In this document: positions 1 to 7,100 of the stretch, in pieces
Numbering within the stretch: the stretch's first letter is position 1
Layout: every line of letters starts with the position of its first letter
From: Dehalococcoidia bacterium
GTDB taxonomy: Bacteria > Chloroflexota > Dehalococcoidia > Lucifugimonadales > Lucifugimonadaceae
Length of the DNA: 19,338 nt
Assembly (NCBI GenBank): GCA_028278465.1
Contig: JANQEF010000027.1
Location: 1-19,338 of the forward strand
Reading direction: 5' to 3'
Made by a program: the position numbers and the translations under genes
The notes under the pieces: generated by a model
The model's input: the letters and a program-made list of their open reading frames with translations, nothing else
The model's database searches: none
What the model was told of the DNA's origin: nothing

Positions 1-671
1 CGAAAGAGCTGAAGCGGCTCGGCATCGAGGACGACACTCTGCTCATTTTCACCAGCGACAACGGCTCGCGTGCTCGTGACGAGGGCGGCAGCAACGCCCC
101 GCTGCGTGGCACGAAGGCGACGACGTGGGAGGGCGGCCAGCGTGTGCCGTGCATCATGCGTTGGCCTGCTCGTATTCCGGCAGGAACCGTGCGGTCTGAG
201 ATGGCGACGGCGATGGACCTGTTCCCGACGCTGGCAGAGGTCGCCGGGGCCGATGTTCCGGACGACCGAACGATCGATGGCCGCAGCATCACGCCGCTGA
301 TGTTCGGTGAGGGTGGCGTAGAGTCTCCGCACGAAGCCTTTTTCTACTTCTGGAAGAACAACCTCGAAGCGGTGCGCGTCGGCAGGTGGAAGCTCCACGT
401 CCGCAAGTACGACGAGGAGATTCGGGAGCTGTACGACCTCGACACCGATGTGGGCGAGACGGTGAACCTGTTTGACGAGCAGCCGGAAGTCGTGGCGCAG
501 CTGATGAGCAAGCTGGACGAATGCCGGCGAGAGCTCGGTGACGAGGCGAAAGGTGTGACAGGCAGCAACGTCAGGCCCATCGGTGAGGTAGAGAATCCGA
601 AGCCGCTCACGCAGTACGATCCAGATCACCCTTACATTATCGCTATGTACGACAAGCCGAATCGTGGCTGA
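1..671 (+). CDS. Arylsulfatase, C-terminal part (5' end outside window)
   Basis: The frame is open from base 3 and gives the last 222 residues of an arylsulfatase A-type enzyme, which hydrolyses sulfate esters. Near the window edge are the SDNG motif, which carries metal-binding residues in this family, and the LRGTK...EGGxRVP block followed by a WPARIP segment. The pattern MDLFPTLAEVAG and then DGRSITPL is typical of the distal half of the catalytic domain. The C-terminal subdomain contains a WKLH strand and an ELYDLDTDVGE loop, also usual for the family. The formylglycine-forming Cys motif lies upstream and cannot be checked, so substrate and activity are open. The stop is TGA at 669-671. 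The next gene starts 83 bases later and looks unrelated. Confidence 0.9.
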   Translation, partial: KELKRLGIEDDTLLIFTSDNGSRARDEGGSNAPLRGTKATTWEGGQRVPCIMRWPARIPAGTVRSEMATAMDLFPTLAEVAGADVPDDRTIDGRSITPLMFGEGGVESPHEAFFYFWKNNLEAVRVGRWKLHVRKYDEEIRELYDLDTDVGETVNLFDEQPEVVAQLMSKLDECRRELGDEAKGVTGSNVRPIGEVENPKPLTQYDPDHPYIIAMYDKPNRG

Positions 672-698
672 TGCCGCCCGATTGGCTCCAGCGGCATC
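670..698 (+). terminator. Hairpin at the sulfatase stop codon, possible terminator
   Basis: GATGCCGC (670-677) pairs perfectly with GCGGCATC (691-698) across a 13-base loop. The stem includes the end of the sulfatase stop codon. No T-run follows, so it is not a classical intrinsic terminator. It may still act in termination or mRNA protection between the sulfatase and the pterin genes. Confidence 0.35.
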
Positions 699-754
699 GG
701 TCGCGCATCTAACAGTTAGAATTGCGAGGCCGAAACAGGCTGGAGAGAGATGAA

Positions 755-1018
755 TTGGCGAAGGTCTTCGTTCCATACACGCTGCGCAAGCTGACAGGCG
801 GCGAATCGCAGGTCGAGATGCCGGGCGAGACGCTCGGCAAGCTGATCGAGAACCTCGAAGCGGCCTATCCGGGCATCAGCGAGCACCTGCTGCAGGACGG
901 CAGGCTGAAGCCGGGGCTTGCCGCGGTGTGCGGCCACGCCGCCACCAGGCAGGGATTGCTGCAGAGGCTCGAAGAGGACACGGAGGTCCACTTCGTCCCT
1001 GCCGTGTCGGGCGGCTAG
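755..1018 (+). CDS. MoaD/ThiS-family small sulfur-carrier-like protein
   Basis: A beta-grasp protein of about 87 residues that ends in Gly-Gly, the terminus that MoaD/ThiS carriers have thiocarboxylated by an E1-like enzyme. The N-terminus runs AKVFVPYTLRKLTGG. The segment MPGETLGKLIENLEAAYPG matches the helix after the second strand of MoaD, and the end is VHFVPAVSGG. I place the start at TTG 755 because GGAGAGAGA (742-750) sits just upstream. An in-frame TTG at 722 lacks such a site and would add 11 basic residues not expected in the fold. A TAGAAT sequence at 717-722 could be a -10 element but has no clear -35. No moaE, moeB or thiF is visible. As the first gene of the pterin cluster it may serve molybdopterin synthesis or another sulfur transfer; the family assignment is firmer than the role. 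Confidence 0.75.
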   Translation: MAKVFVPYTLRKLTGGESQVEMPGETLGKLIENLEAAYPGISEHLLQDGRLKPGLAAVCGHAATRQGLLQRLEEDTEVHFVPAVSGG

Positions 1019-1097
1019 AAGGCCGTTTTCGCTGTTGAGGCGTAGTCCTTGATTGGTCGCGGCGTCCGCGATGGCAGCGCATTGAGGAAGGTTGAGC

Positions 1098-1739
1098 ATG
1101 GTTGTGAAATCCAGAGCCAACGGCAAAGCCCCGGCGGATTTCGAGTTCGAGGACGGCGATCAGCTGTCAGCCGAGTGCAAGCAGAAGATCGCTGCCGGCG
1201 TGAGCGGGATCCTGGAAACGGTCGGCGCGCACGCTGATCCCGAGGGCACGGCCGAGACGCCGAAGCGCGTCGCCAATATGTACGACGAGCTTCTCTCCGG
1301 CTACTCGCTGGATGCCGAGAAACTGCTCAACAACGCGCTGTTCGACGTCGAGTATGACGAGATGGTCGTAGTGAAGGACATCCCGTTCTACAGCCTCTGC
1401 GAGCACCACATGCTGCCGTTCTACGGCCATGCGCACGTCGGTTACCTGCCGGACCGCAAGATCGTGGGTCTGAGCAAGATCCCGCGGCTGGTGGATATGT
1501 TCTCGAAGCGGCTGCAGGTGCAGGAGCGCATGACGCAGCAGATAGCGGCGGTGATAGACGAGCTGGTGATGCCGCGCGGCGTGGGTGTGGTTGTCGAGGC
1601 AACGCACCTTTGCGCGGCGATGCGGGGCGTACGCAAGCCCGGCGCCGTGATGACCACCAGCTCTGTGCGCGGCCAGTTCCGTGACAACTCGTCGACACGT
1701 GACGAGTTCATGTCTCACCTTCGCTCCGGCCGCGACTAG
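1098..1739 (+). CDS. folE: GTP cyclohydrolase I
   Basis: Converts GTP to 7,8-dihydroneopterin triphosphate, the first step of folate and tetrahydropterin synthesis, in the cytoplasm. The 213-residue protein has the family landmarks in order: ETPKRVANMYDELLSGY (53-69), SLCEHHMLPFYGHAHVGY (99-116), GLSKIPRLVDMFSKRLQVQE (124-143) and HLCAAMRGV (170-178). The zinc and catalytic residues Cys101, His103, His104 and Cys172 match E. coli Cys110, His112, His113 and Cys181 with a constant offset of nine. The ATG at 1098 is chosen over TTG 1092 because GAGGAAGG ends at 1091, an ideal spacing. A short perfect hairpin (TCGCGG-CGT-CCGCGA, 1057-1071) lies in the 79-base gap after the MoaD-like gene. The next gene begins 18 bases downstream, which suggests co-transcription. 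Confidence 0.97.
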   Translation: MVVKSRANGKAPADFEFEDGDQLSAECKQKIAAGVSGILETVGAHADPEGTAETPKRVANMYDELLSGYSLDAEKLLNNALFDVEYDEMVVVKDIPFYSLCEHHMLPFYGHAHVGYLPDRKIVGLSKIPRLVDMFSKRLQVQERMTQQIAAVIDELVMPRGVGVVVEATHLCAAMRGVRKPGAVMTTSSVRGQFRDNSSTRDEFMSHLRSGRD

Positions 1740-1757
1740 GGATCACGGGGCGCTCAG

Positions 1758-2483
1758 TTGCAGGTATCAGGCAGTACGGCACTGGTCACCGGCGGAGGCC
1801 GGCGGATCGGCCGGGCCATCGTTCTTGCCCTCGCCCAGGCCGGCGCCAGCGTAGCTGTGCACTACAACCGGTCTGAACAGGACGCTGCAGAGACAGTCGA
1901 AGTAGCGAAGTCGTTCGGCGTTCAGGCCAAGGCTTTCGGGGCGGATCTTGCAGACGCCGACCAAACCACGAAGCTGATAGACGATGTCGACTCGGCGATC
2001 GGCCGCGTCAACATCCTGGTCAACAACGCCTCCGCCTTCTCGAAGACGACGCTCGCCGAGACGTCGCTCGAAGAGTGGGAGAGCTTCATGGCGATAAACT
2101 TCACGGCGCCGTTCCTGCTGGCGCAGGCGATGCACAGGGCGCTTCCCGAAGGCGAAGCGGGCAAAGTGATCAACCTGAACGACTGGCGGACGGCGCGGGC
2201 GAACCGGTTCACATACGGCGTCAGCAAGGCGGCGCTTTCAGGACTCACGAGATCGCTGGCGGTTGCGATGGCGCCGAACGTGCAGGTGAACGAGTTGGCG
2301 CTGGGCGCGATCCTGCCGCCGGCCGATTCGCTAGATGAGCCGGGCCAGCGAGTTGCTAAGGCCGCTCCGGCTGGACGAATGGGCACGCTGAACGAGGTGT
2401 CCGCCGCTGTGATCTCGCTGATCGAGAACGACTTCATCACCGGAGAGACGCTTCACATCGACGGCGGCCGGCACATCAGGTGA
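1758..2483 (+). CDS. FolM/pteridine-reductase-like short-chain dehydrogenase
   Basis: A 241-residue classical SDR whose features point to pterin reduction. The cofactor loop is TGGGRRIG (11-18) rather than TGxxxGIG, as in FolM and PTR1. Arg38 after the second strand (VHYNRSE) fits NADPH use. NNAS is at 89-92. The catalytic region reads NDWRTARANRFTYGVSKAAL, giving Tyr153 and Lys157. Asp142 stands near where FolM and PTR1 have Asp instead of Ser, although the loop to Tyr is two residues shorter than in those enzymes. The C-terminus DGGRHIR closely resembles that of E. coli FolM (DGGRHLR). The start is TTG at 1758, 18 bases after folE. Position between folE and folB supports dihydropterin or dihydrofolate reduction. 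A generic 3-oxoacyl reductase is the alternative but fits the motifs less well. Confidence 0.8.
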   Translation: MQVSGSTALVTGGGRRIGRAIVLALAQAGASVAVHYNRSEQDAAETVEVAKSFGVQAKAFGADLADADQTTKLIDDVDSAIGRVNILVNNASAFSKTTLAETSLEEWESFMAINFTAPFLLAQAMHRALPEGEAGKVINLNDWRTARANRFTYGVSKAALSGLTRSLAVAMAPNVQVNELALGAILPPADSLDEPGQRVAKAAPAGRMGTLNEVSAAVISLIENDFITGETLHIDGGRHIR

Positions 2484-2513
2484 GACGGTACGCAGGCGCT
2501 CAGGAGAGGACGA

Positions 2514-3191
2514 ATGACATCGGTTAGCGGGCTGGACGGCCGGATCGCTCTCATCACCGGCGCATCGGGAGCGCTCGGCAGCGCCGCCGCCCGCGTGTTC
2601 ACCGATGCGGGCGCCACTGTCTGCGAATGCGACATGAAGGGTGATGTGAAGCTCCGGTTCGATGTGACAGACCCGGCGCAGGCCGCGAGCGCGGTCGACT
2701 GCGCCGTCGCAGATCACGGCAGGATCGACATCCTGCTCAACATTGTTGGTACATGGGCGCCGCAGCCGCCGGTCAGCGAGATTGACGACGCCACGGTCGA
2801 AAAGCTGATGGCTGTGAACTTCACCAGCGTGCTGAACATGTCGCGCGCTGCCCTGCCGCACATGATCGCCAACGGCTGGGGACGCATCGTCAACATCGGA
2901 GCGAAGCAGGCGCTAAAGAACACGGCCGGAAACTCGGCCTACGGCGCGGCGAAGTCGGCTGTTATCGCGCTGACCGAGTCGATAGCCGACGAGGCGGGCG
3001 GCGACGGCGTGACCTGCAACGCCGTAGTGCCCTCGATCATGGACACGCCTGCGAACCGCAGCGGGATGCCGGACGCAGATTTCTCGAAATGGGTGAAGCC
3101 TGAGCATGTTGCCGAAGCGATGACGTTCCTGTGCACCGCGGCCGGCGGCAACATCAACGGTGCGGCGATTCCGGTCTGGAACCGATCGTGA
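2514..3191 (+). CDS. Dihydropteridine-reductase (QDPR)-like SDR
   Basis: A 225-residue SDR with the loop TGASGALG (15-22). Asp40 at the end of the second strand indicates NADH preference. Several stretches resemble mammalian quinonoid dihydropteridine reductase: GALGS, a G-x-W loop (GTW, 79-81), GAKQALKNTAG (129-139), YGAAKSAV (143-150), and the C-terminal DTPANRSGMPDADFSKW (177-193). As in that enzyme, the usual catalytic Ser is Ala (Ala130), while Tyr143 and Lys147 are kept. By that likeness it would use NADH to regenerate a tetrahydropterin from its quinonoid dihydro form. AGGAGAGGA (2502-2510) precedes the ATG. The stop overlaps the folB start, so the two are translationally coupled. The QDPR likeness is from recalled sequence and needs alignment; otherwise this is a generic SDR. 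Confidence 0.75.
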   Translation: MTSVSGLDGRIALITGASGALGSAAARVFTDAGATVCECDMKGDVKLRFDVTDPAQAASAVDCAVADHGRIDILLNIVGTWAPQPPVSEIDDATVEKLMAVNFTSVLNMSRAALPHMIANGWGRIVNIGAKQALKNTAGNSAYGAAKSAVIALTESIADEAGGDGVTCNAVVPSIMDTPANRSGMPDADFSKWVKPEHVAEAMTFLCTAAGGNINGAAIPVWNRS

Positions 3192-3562
3192 GCGAGCGTC
3201 TGCCGGACAGGATCCGGATCGAAGGGCTGCGGTTCGACTGCATCGTCGGGATCAACGATTGGGAGCGGCTTGCGAAGCAGCCTGTTGAGATCGACCTTAC
3301 GCTGTACGCTGACCTTTCGGAGGCTGCGAAGAGCGACGATGTGGCCGACACGGTCAACTATCGGACGATCAGCCGTGACGTCGCCGAATTCGTTGAAGGT
3401 TCGAGCTTCGGGCTGGTGGAGAAGCTGGCCGATGGCGTGGCGCGTGTGTGCCTGGCGGACGAGAGAGTTCAGCGTGTGGATGTGCAGTTGAGAAAGCCCG
3501 GAGCGCTGAGACTCGGCCGGTCGGTCGGCCTGGACATCACCCGGACGCGGGAAGATCTGTAG
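3188..3562 (+). CDS. folB: Dihydroneopterin aldolase
   Basis: Cleaves, and in many species epimerises, 7,8-dihydroneopterin, giving 6-hydroxymethyl-dihydropterin and glycolaldehyde. The 124-residue length fits the family. Residues GINDWERLAKQPVEIDL (21-37) carry the active-site Glu26. Also present are KSDDVADTVNY (48-58) with Tyr58, the LVEKLADGVA helix, and QLRKPGALR (100-108) with the conserved catalytic Lys103. These correspond to Glu22, Tyr54 and Lys100 of the well-studied S. aureus enzyme. Translation starts at GTG 3188, sharing four bases (GTGA) with the preceding stop. It is the last gene of the pterin operon. folK and folP are absent nearby, so the product may go to folate through genes elsewhere or to a non-folate tetrahydropterin. 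Confidence 0.94.
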   Translation: MSERLPDRIRIEGLRFDCIVGINDWERLAKQPVEIDLTLYADLSEAAKSDDVADTVNYRTISRDVAEFVEGSSFGLVEKLADGVARVCLADERVQRVDVQLRKPGALRLGRSVGLDITRTREDL

Positions 3563-3568
3563 CGAGCG

Positions 3569-3730
3569 TTAGCTCTCAACTACAGTAGCGGCCAGTGATT
3601 CGTGGAGCTGTTCAGCGCGGCGAGTTAGCGCGTCGGTCTCAGGCGAATCGGGCGAGCGCTCCTGTGCCACGCCCAGCGCGCCAAGCGCTCGAATCAACTC
3701 GTCTGCCTCAGCTTGGAACGAGAAGTCCAT
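3569..3730 (-). CDS. Possible small hypothetical protein
   Basis: An open frame of 53 residues from ATG 3730, convergent with folB and ending only seven bases from its stop. The product is acidic and helix-like (FQAEADELIRALGALGVAQE, then TRRAEQLHESLAATV), with composition closer to real coding than to shadow frames. No Shine-Dalgarno sequence is visible before the ATG. An in-frame GTG at 3793 would add a basic, Trp-rich and unlikely extension. I do not recognise a family, and it could be non-coding. Confidence 0.3.
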   Translation of the reverse strand: MDFSFQAEADELIRALGALGVAQERSPDSPETDALTRRAEQLHESLAATVVES

Positions 3731-4064
3731 GTCTGTAATTCGGCCACGCCACCAGGACGGTTTTCGGGTGCGTGCGTAACTTCCAAGAAGCACACATCAG
3801 CGGACAACGCCTGGTTCCAGCGTGGATGTTTCCCGGCAGAGAGCCTGAAAACTGTGACAGACTTGGGTTTCGCCGAACTGCGCAGAGATGCGCGAGACAT
3901 GAGTAAGCGGCAGCCGCTTCACGCCGATCGCTGTTTCCCACTCGTTCGCGCCGATCCGGGCCGGACCCGGTCCGATTACCGGCACGCAAGCGGGGCCGAA
4001 GGGACTGCGGTAACTGTGAGCCACAGGCCTGAAACGTCTGCCGCCTTGCTCGACCCTAACCGCA
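3731..4064. other. Non-coding gap upstream of the larA-like gene
   Basis: About 330 bases with no convincing gene. Frames on both strands are short and of unlikely composition. A GC-rich palindromic patch, CGGAC-CCG-GTCCG (3962-3974), lies about 90 bases before the racemase start and could be an operator or part of a leader. No clear -35/-10 pair and no riboswitch-like fold that I could recognise. It probably contains the promoter for the racemase gene. Confidence 0.4.
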
Positions 4065-5327
4065 ATGAGATTACGACTGGATTACGGTACCGACGGCCTC
4101 GACGTCGAGGTGCCGGACAGTTCGACCGTGATCGAGCCGGAGCATCGCAGCGCGGTGACGGACGCGCATGCGGCGTTGACAGACGCGATCCGGCAGCCGG
4201 ACGGGTCGCCGCGCCTGCGTGACGTGGCGTCTGGCGGTAAGCGGATCGGCATCTCGGTGTGCGACTTCACTCGCGCTCAGCCGCGTCGTCCGATGCTCGA
4301 GGCGATCTTCGAGGAGCTATCGAACGTTCCGGCCGACGCGTTCACGATCTTCATCGCTACCGGAACTCATCGGGCGAACACGGCAGATGAGCTCGAGCAG
4401 ATGCTCGGCCCGGAGATCGTGCGCAACTATCGCATCGTGGTCCATGACGCCCGGGACGATGCGACGCTGTGGCGGGTTGGCACGACGGGGAGCGGCGTCG
4501 ATGTGCTGATGAACTCCGAGTGGCTGGATTGCGATGTGCGCATCACGACCGGCTTTGTGGAGCCGCACTTCTTCGCCGGTTTCAGTGGCGGGCCAAAGAT
4601 GGCGGCGCCCGGGCTGGCAGGGCTTGAGACCGTGATGACACTGCACGATGCGGCGCACATCGGCAGCCCGAACGCGACCTGGGGTGTCACGCACGGCAAC
4701 CCGGTTCACGACGATGTTCGGGAGATTGCTCGCATGACCGGCGTCAACTTCGCCATCGATGTGACGCTGAACCGTGACAAGGAGATCACATCAGTCTTTG
4801 CGGGAGACTTACTCGCAGAGCACGCGGCTGCCTGCGATATGGCGAAGAGAACGGCGATGCAGCCGGTTTCGGAGCCGTTCGACGTAGTGGTCACGACGAA
4901 CTCCGGCTTCCCGCTCGATCAGAACCTGTACCAGGCGGTGAAGGGCATCTCGGCGGCGGCCAAGGTGGTTAAGCCGGGCGGGACGATCATCTGCGCGTCC
5001 GAGTGCCGCGACGGGATTCCAGATCACGGCTCTTACGCCGAGATCCTGCGCTCGGGCGATTCGCCCGAGGAGCTGTTGCAGATGATCAACTCACCCGGGT
5101 ACCGCGTGCCCGACCAGTGGCAGGTGCAGATACAGGCGATGATCCAGTCGAGGGCACGTGTGCAGGTGAAGGCCGGGATGCTGACGGACGATCAGCTCAG
5201 CGAGGCGCACTTCGAGCCGGTGGATGATGTGACGAACGCCGTCGATGCGGCGCTTTCTGCGGCTGGTAGCGGGGCGAGAGTGTGTGTCTTGCCGCAGGGA
5301 CCGCAGACGATTCCGTACTTGTCTTGA
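4065..5327 (+). CDS. LarA-family nickel-pincer-dependent racemase/epimerase homologue
   Basis: A 420-residue protein of the lactate racemase (LarA, DUF2088) family. These enzymes use a nickel-pincer nucleotide covalently bound to a lysine to racemise or epimerise 2-hydroxy acids. Visible landmarks are DFTRAQP (67-73), IATGTHRANT (97-106), EPHFFAGFSGGPK (166-178) and MTLHDAAHIGSPNATWG (191-207). His102, His168, Lys178 and His194 match L. plantarum His108, His174, Lys184 and His200 with a constant offset of six, so both the cofactor-attaching Lys and the catalytic histidines are kept. The ATG at 4065 has only a weak ribosome site. No larB, larC or larE occurs in the window, so cofactor synthesis must be encoded elsewhere. 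The substrate is uncertain: LarA homologues act on several hydroxy acids. It ends four bases from a convergent DGPF gene. Confidence 0.85.
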   Translation: MRLRLDYGTDGLDVEVPDSSTVIEPEHRSAVTDAHAALTDAIRQPDGSPRLRDVASGGKRIGISVCDFTRAQPRRPMLEAIFEELSNVPADAFTIFIATGTHRANTADELEQMLGPEIVRNYRIVVHDARDDATLWRVGTTGSGVDVLMNSEWLDCDVRITTGFVEPHFFAGFSGGPKMAAPGLAGLETVMTLHDAAHIGSPNATWGVTHGNPVHDDVREIARMTGVNFAIDVTLNRDKEITSVFAGDLLAEHAAACDMAKRTAMQPVSEPFDVVVTTNSGFPLDQNLYQAVKGISAAAKVVKPGGTIICASECRDGIPDHGSYAEILRSGDSPEELLQMINSPGYRVPDQWQVQIQAMIQSRARVQVKAGMLTDDQLSEAHFEPVDDVTNAVDAALSAAGSGARVCVLPQGPQTIPYLS

Positions 5328-5331
5328 TCGG

Positions 5332-5685
5332 CTACTCGGCGTTCTCGCCAAGCATCTGGCGTACCTCGACCGAGCCGTAGGTGGCGCAGGGCATCTGCCT
5401 GGCGAAGGTTAGCGCCTCGTCCATATCAGCACACTCGAGTATGTAGAAACCACCGAGCTGTTCCTTGGTCTCGGTAAACGGTCCGTCGAGCTGGACCACC
5501 TTGCCGTTTTTCGGTCGCACGGTCTTTGCGCTGTCCGACGGCACCATCGAGTGCCAACTGACCAGCTTTCCGCTCTCTGCGGCGACCTGGTGGAAGGCGG
5601 CCCACTGAGCCGCTCGCTCCTCGGTCAGCCTGGCGGGAGTTTCGCCCTCAGCTTCGTCGCCGTAGAGCAGGAACATGTACTTCAA
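5332..5685 (-). CDS. DGPF/YCII-related protein 1 (distal to sigma factor)
   Basis: A 117-residue YCII-like protein. It opens with MKYMFLLYGDE and has the DGPF motif at 67-70 within LDGPFTETKEQLGGFYILEC, then a C-terminal VEVRQM strand. DGPF proteins are the conserved neighbours of ECF42 sigma factors; their biochemical role is not settled. The start is TTG 5685, preceded by a GGAGA site; the next Met is at residue 4. It lies 128 bases downstream of the sigma gene on the same strand. That gap has no copy of the TGTCGA-type promoter, so read-through from the sigma gene is the simplest reading. Confidence 0.85.
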   Translation of the reverse strand: MKYMFLLYGDEAEGETPARLTEERAAQWAAFHQVAAESGKLVSWHSMVPSDSAKTVRPKNGKVVQLDGPFTETKEQLGGFYILECADMDEALTFARQMPCATYGSVEVRQMLGENAE

Positions 5686-5813
5686 CGTCGTCTCCGAATT
5701 TTCGTCCGTCAGTCGCCACTAGAAGGTCAGAAAACAAGGCTCCGCTTGCGCCGCCTGTCGTCAGATTTCCTTCCACCCACTTCAGGAAGAGAGGCTCCGC
5801 CTCCTGTGCCTCC

Positions 5814-7100
5814 TCAGTCGCCTGCTCGCACCTCTTCCAGCCTGCGTCGCAGGAAACGCTGCTCAGGCGCGCTCTCGGCCAGCTCCAGCGCCTTCTCATA
5901 CGACTCCGCCGCCTCGCCCGTCCTGCCGAGACGCCTCAGCAGGTCGGCACGACTCGAATGGAGAAACAGGTAGCGGTCCATCCGCCTGTCTTCCGCGAGC
6001 TCATCCACGATATCCAGCGCGCTCTCAACGTCGCCGGCCATAGCCATCGCCACCGCACGGTTCAGGCTCACCACCGGCGACGGCTGGGCCGCCTCCAGCG
6101 CATCGTATAGCAGCACGATCTGGTTCCAGTCGGTCTCTTCAGGAGATACCGCTTCGCAGTGCACCGCAGCGATAGCCGCCTGCAGCTGGTACACGCCCGG
6201 ACTGCCCAGCCGCAGCACGCTCTCCAGCAGGTCGACGCCCTCCGTGATCTGATCCCGGTTCCAGAGGCCGCGATCCTGGTCTTCTAGCAGCACCTGGTCG
6301 CCGTCTTCACCAACCCGCGCCGCCTTACGTGAGTCCTGCAGCAGCATGAGCGCAAGCAGCCCGCCAACCTCCGGCTCGTCCGGCATCAGCAGCCGCAGCA
6401 CGCGGCCCAGCCGGATCGCTTCGTCGCAAAGCTCGAACCGGATCAGGTCGTCGCCCGCGCTCGCCGAATAGCCCTCGTTGAAGATCAGGTAAATCACCGC
6501 CAGCACAGAAGGCACACGCGCCGGCAGAAGATGGTCTGGCGGCACTCTGTACGGTATACGGGCGTCCTTGATCTTGCGCTTGGCGCGTACGAGGCGCTGC
6601 GCCAGCGTCGGCTCCGGCACCAGGAACGCCCGGGCGATCTCCTGGGTTGTCAGGCCGCCGAGCGTGCGGAGCGTGAGGGCCAGCTGTGCTTCGACGTTGA
6701 TGGCCGGGTGGCAGCAGGTGAAGATCAGCCGCAGCCTGTCGTCCTGGAGCGCGGTGTCGGAGCCGGTCTCTACCATCTCGAACTCCGTCTCTTCCTCGTC
6801 TTCGCCTCTCGCAAGAGCGGTCTGTTTCTCGTCTCGAACCTTCTCCCGACGTATTCGATCGATCGCCTTCCTGCGAGCGGCCGTCGTCAGCCACGCTCCC
6901 GGGTTGTCAGGCACGCCGTCACGCTGCCATCGGTCGAGCGCCACCGTCATGGCATCCTGCAGCGCCTCCTCGGCGAGATCGAAGTCGCCGAGCGACCGGA
7001 TCAGCGTGGCGATGATTAGACCGTGCTCGTTGCGAAAGACGCGGTCGATCGCCTCCGACGGCGTGGCCTCGGCCCCTGCGCCGTGTCTGCTACTGCTCAA
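5814..7100 (-). CDS. ECF42-type RNA polymerase sigma factor with C-terminal extension
   Basis: A 428-residue sigma factor that would direct RNA polymerase to a small regulon. Region 2 spans about 20-88, with LAEEALQDAMTVALDRW followed by NPGAWLTTAARRKAIDRIRR. Region 4 spans about 120-180, with RLIFTCCHPAINVEAQLAL and LTTQEIARAFLVPEPTLAQR as the -35-binding helix-turn-helix. A long extension (195-428) follows, with an IYLIFNEGYSAS segment and TPR-like helices near 345-415. This length and layout, together with flanking DGPF genes, are typical of ECF42; members have no anti-sigma factor gene and the extension is reported to be needed for activity. The start is TTG 7100, overlapping the stop of DGPF2 as TTGA, so translation is coupled. 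A promoter of the expected type lies upstream of DGPF3. Confidence 0.93.
   Translation of the reverse strand: MSSSRHGAGAEATPSEAIDRVFRNEHGLIIATLIRSLGDFDLAEEALQDAMTVALDRWQRDGVPDNPGAWLTTAARRKAIDRIRREKVRDEKQTALARGEDEEETEFEMVETGSDTALQDDRLRLIFTCCHPAINVEAQLALTLRTLGGLTTQEIARAFLVPEPTLAQRLVRAKRKIKDARIPYRVPPDHLLPARVPSVLAVIYLIFNEGYSASAGDDLIRFELCDEAIRLGRVLRLLMPDEPEVGGLLALMLLQDSRKAARVGEDGDQVLLEDQDRGLWNRDQITEGVDLLESVLRLGSPGVYQLQAAIAAVHCEAVSPEETDWNQIVLLYDALEAAQPSPVVSLNRAVAMAMAGDVESALDIVDELAEDRRMDRYLFLHSSRADLLRRLGRTGEAAESYEKALELAESAPEQRFLRRRLEEVRAGD

Noticed and set aside
3962..3974. Palindrome CGGAC-CCG-GTCCG considered as a riboswitch or operator element
   Set aside because: Five-base stems like this are common in GC-rich DNA; nothing around it matches a riboswitch I know. 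It is only noted in the gap description.
3713..4222. Open frame of 169 codons on the plus strand before and into the larA-like gene
   Set aside because: It overlaps the well-supported racemase start in another frame and its product is Arg/Pro-rich with no family likeness.
5686..5813. Search for a second ECF42-type promoter before DGPF1
   Set aside because: The closest match on the minus strand is TGACGA, with no proper -10 at 16-17 bases, so no site is called.
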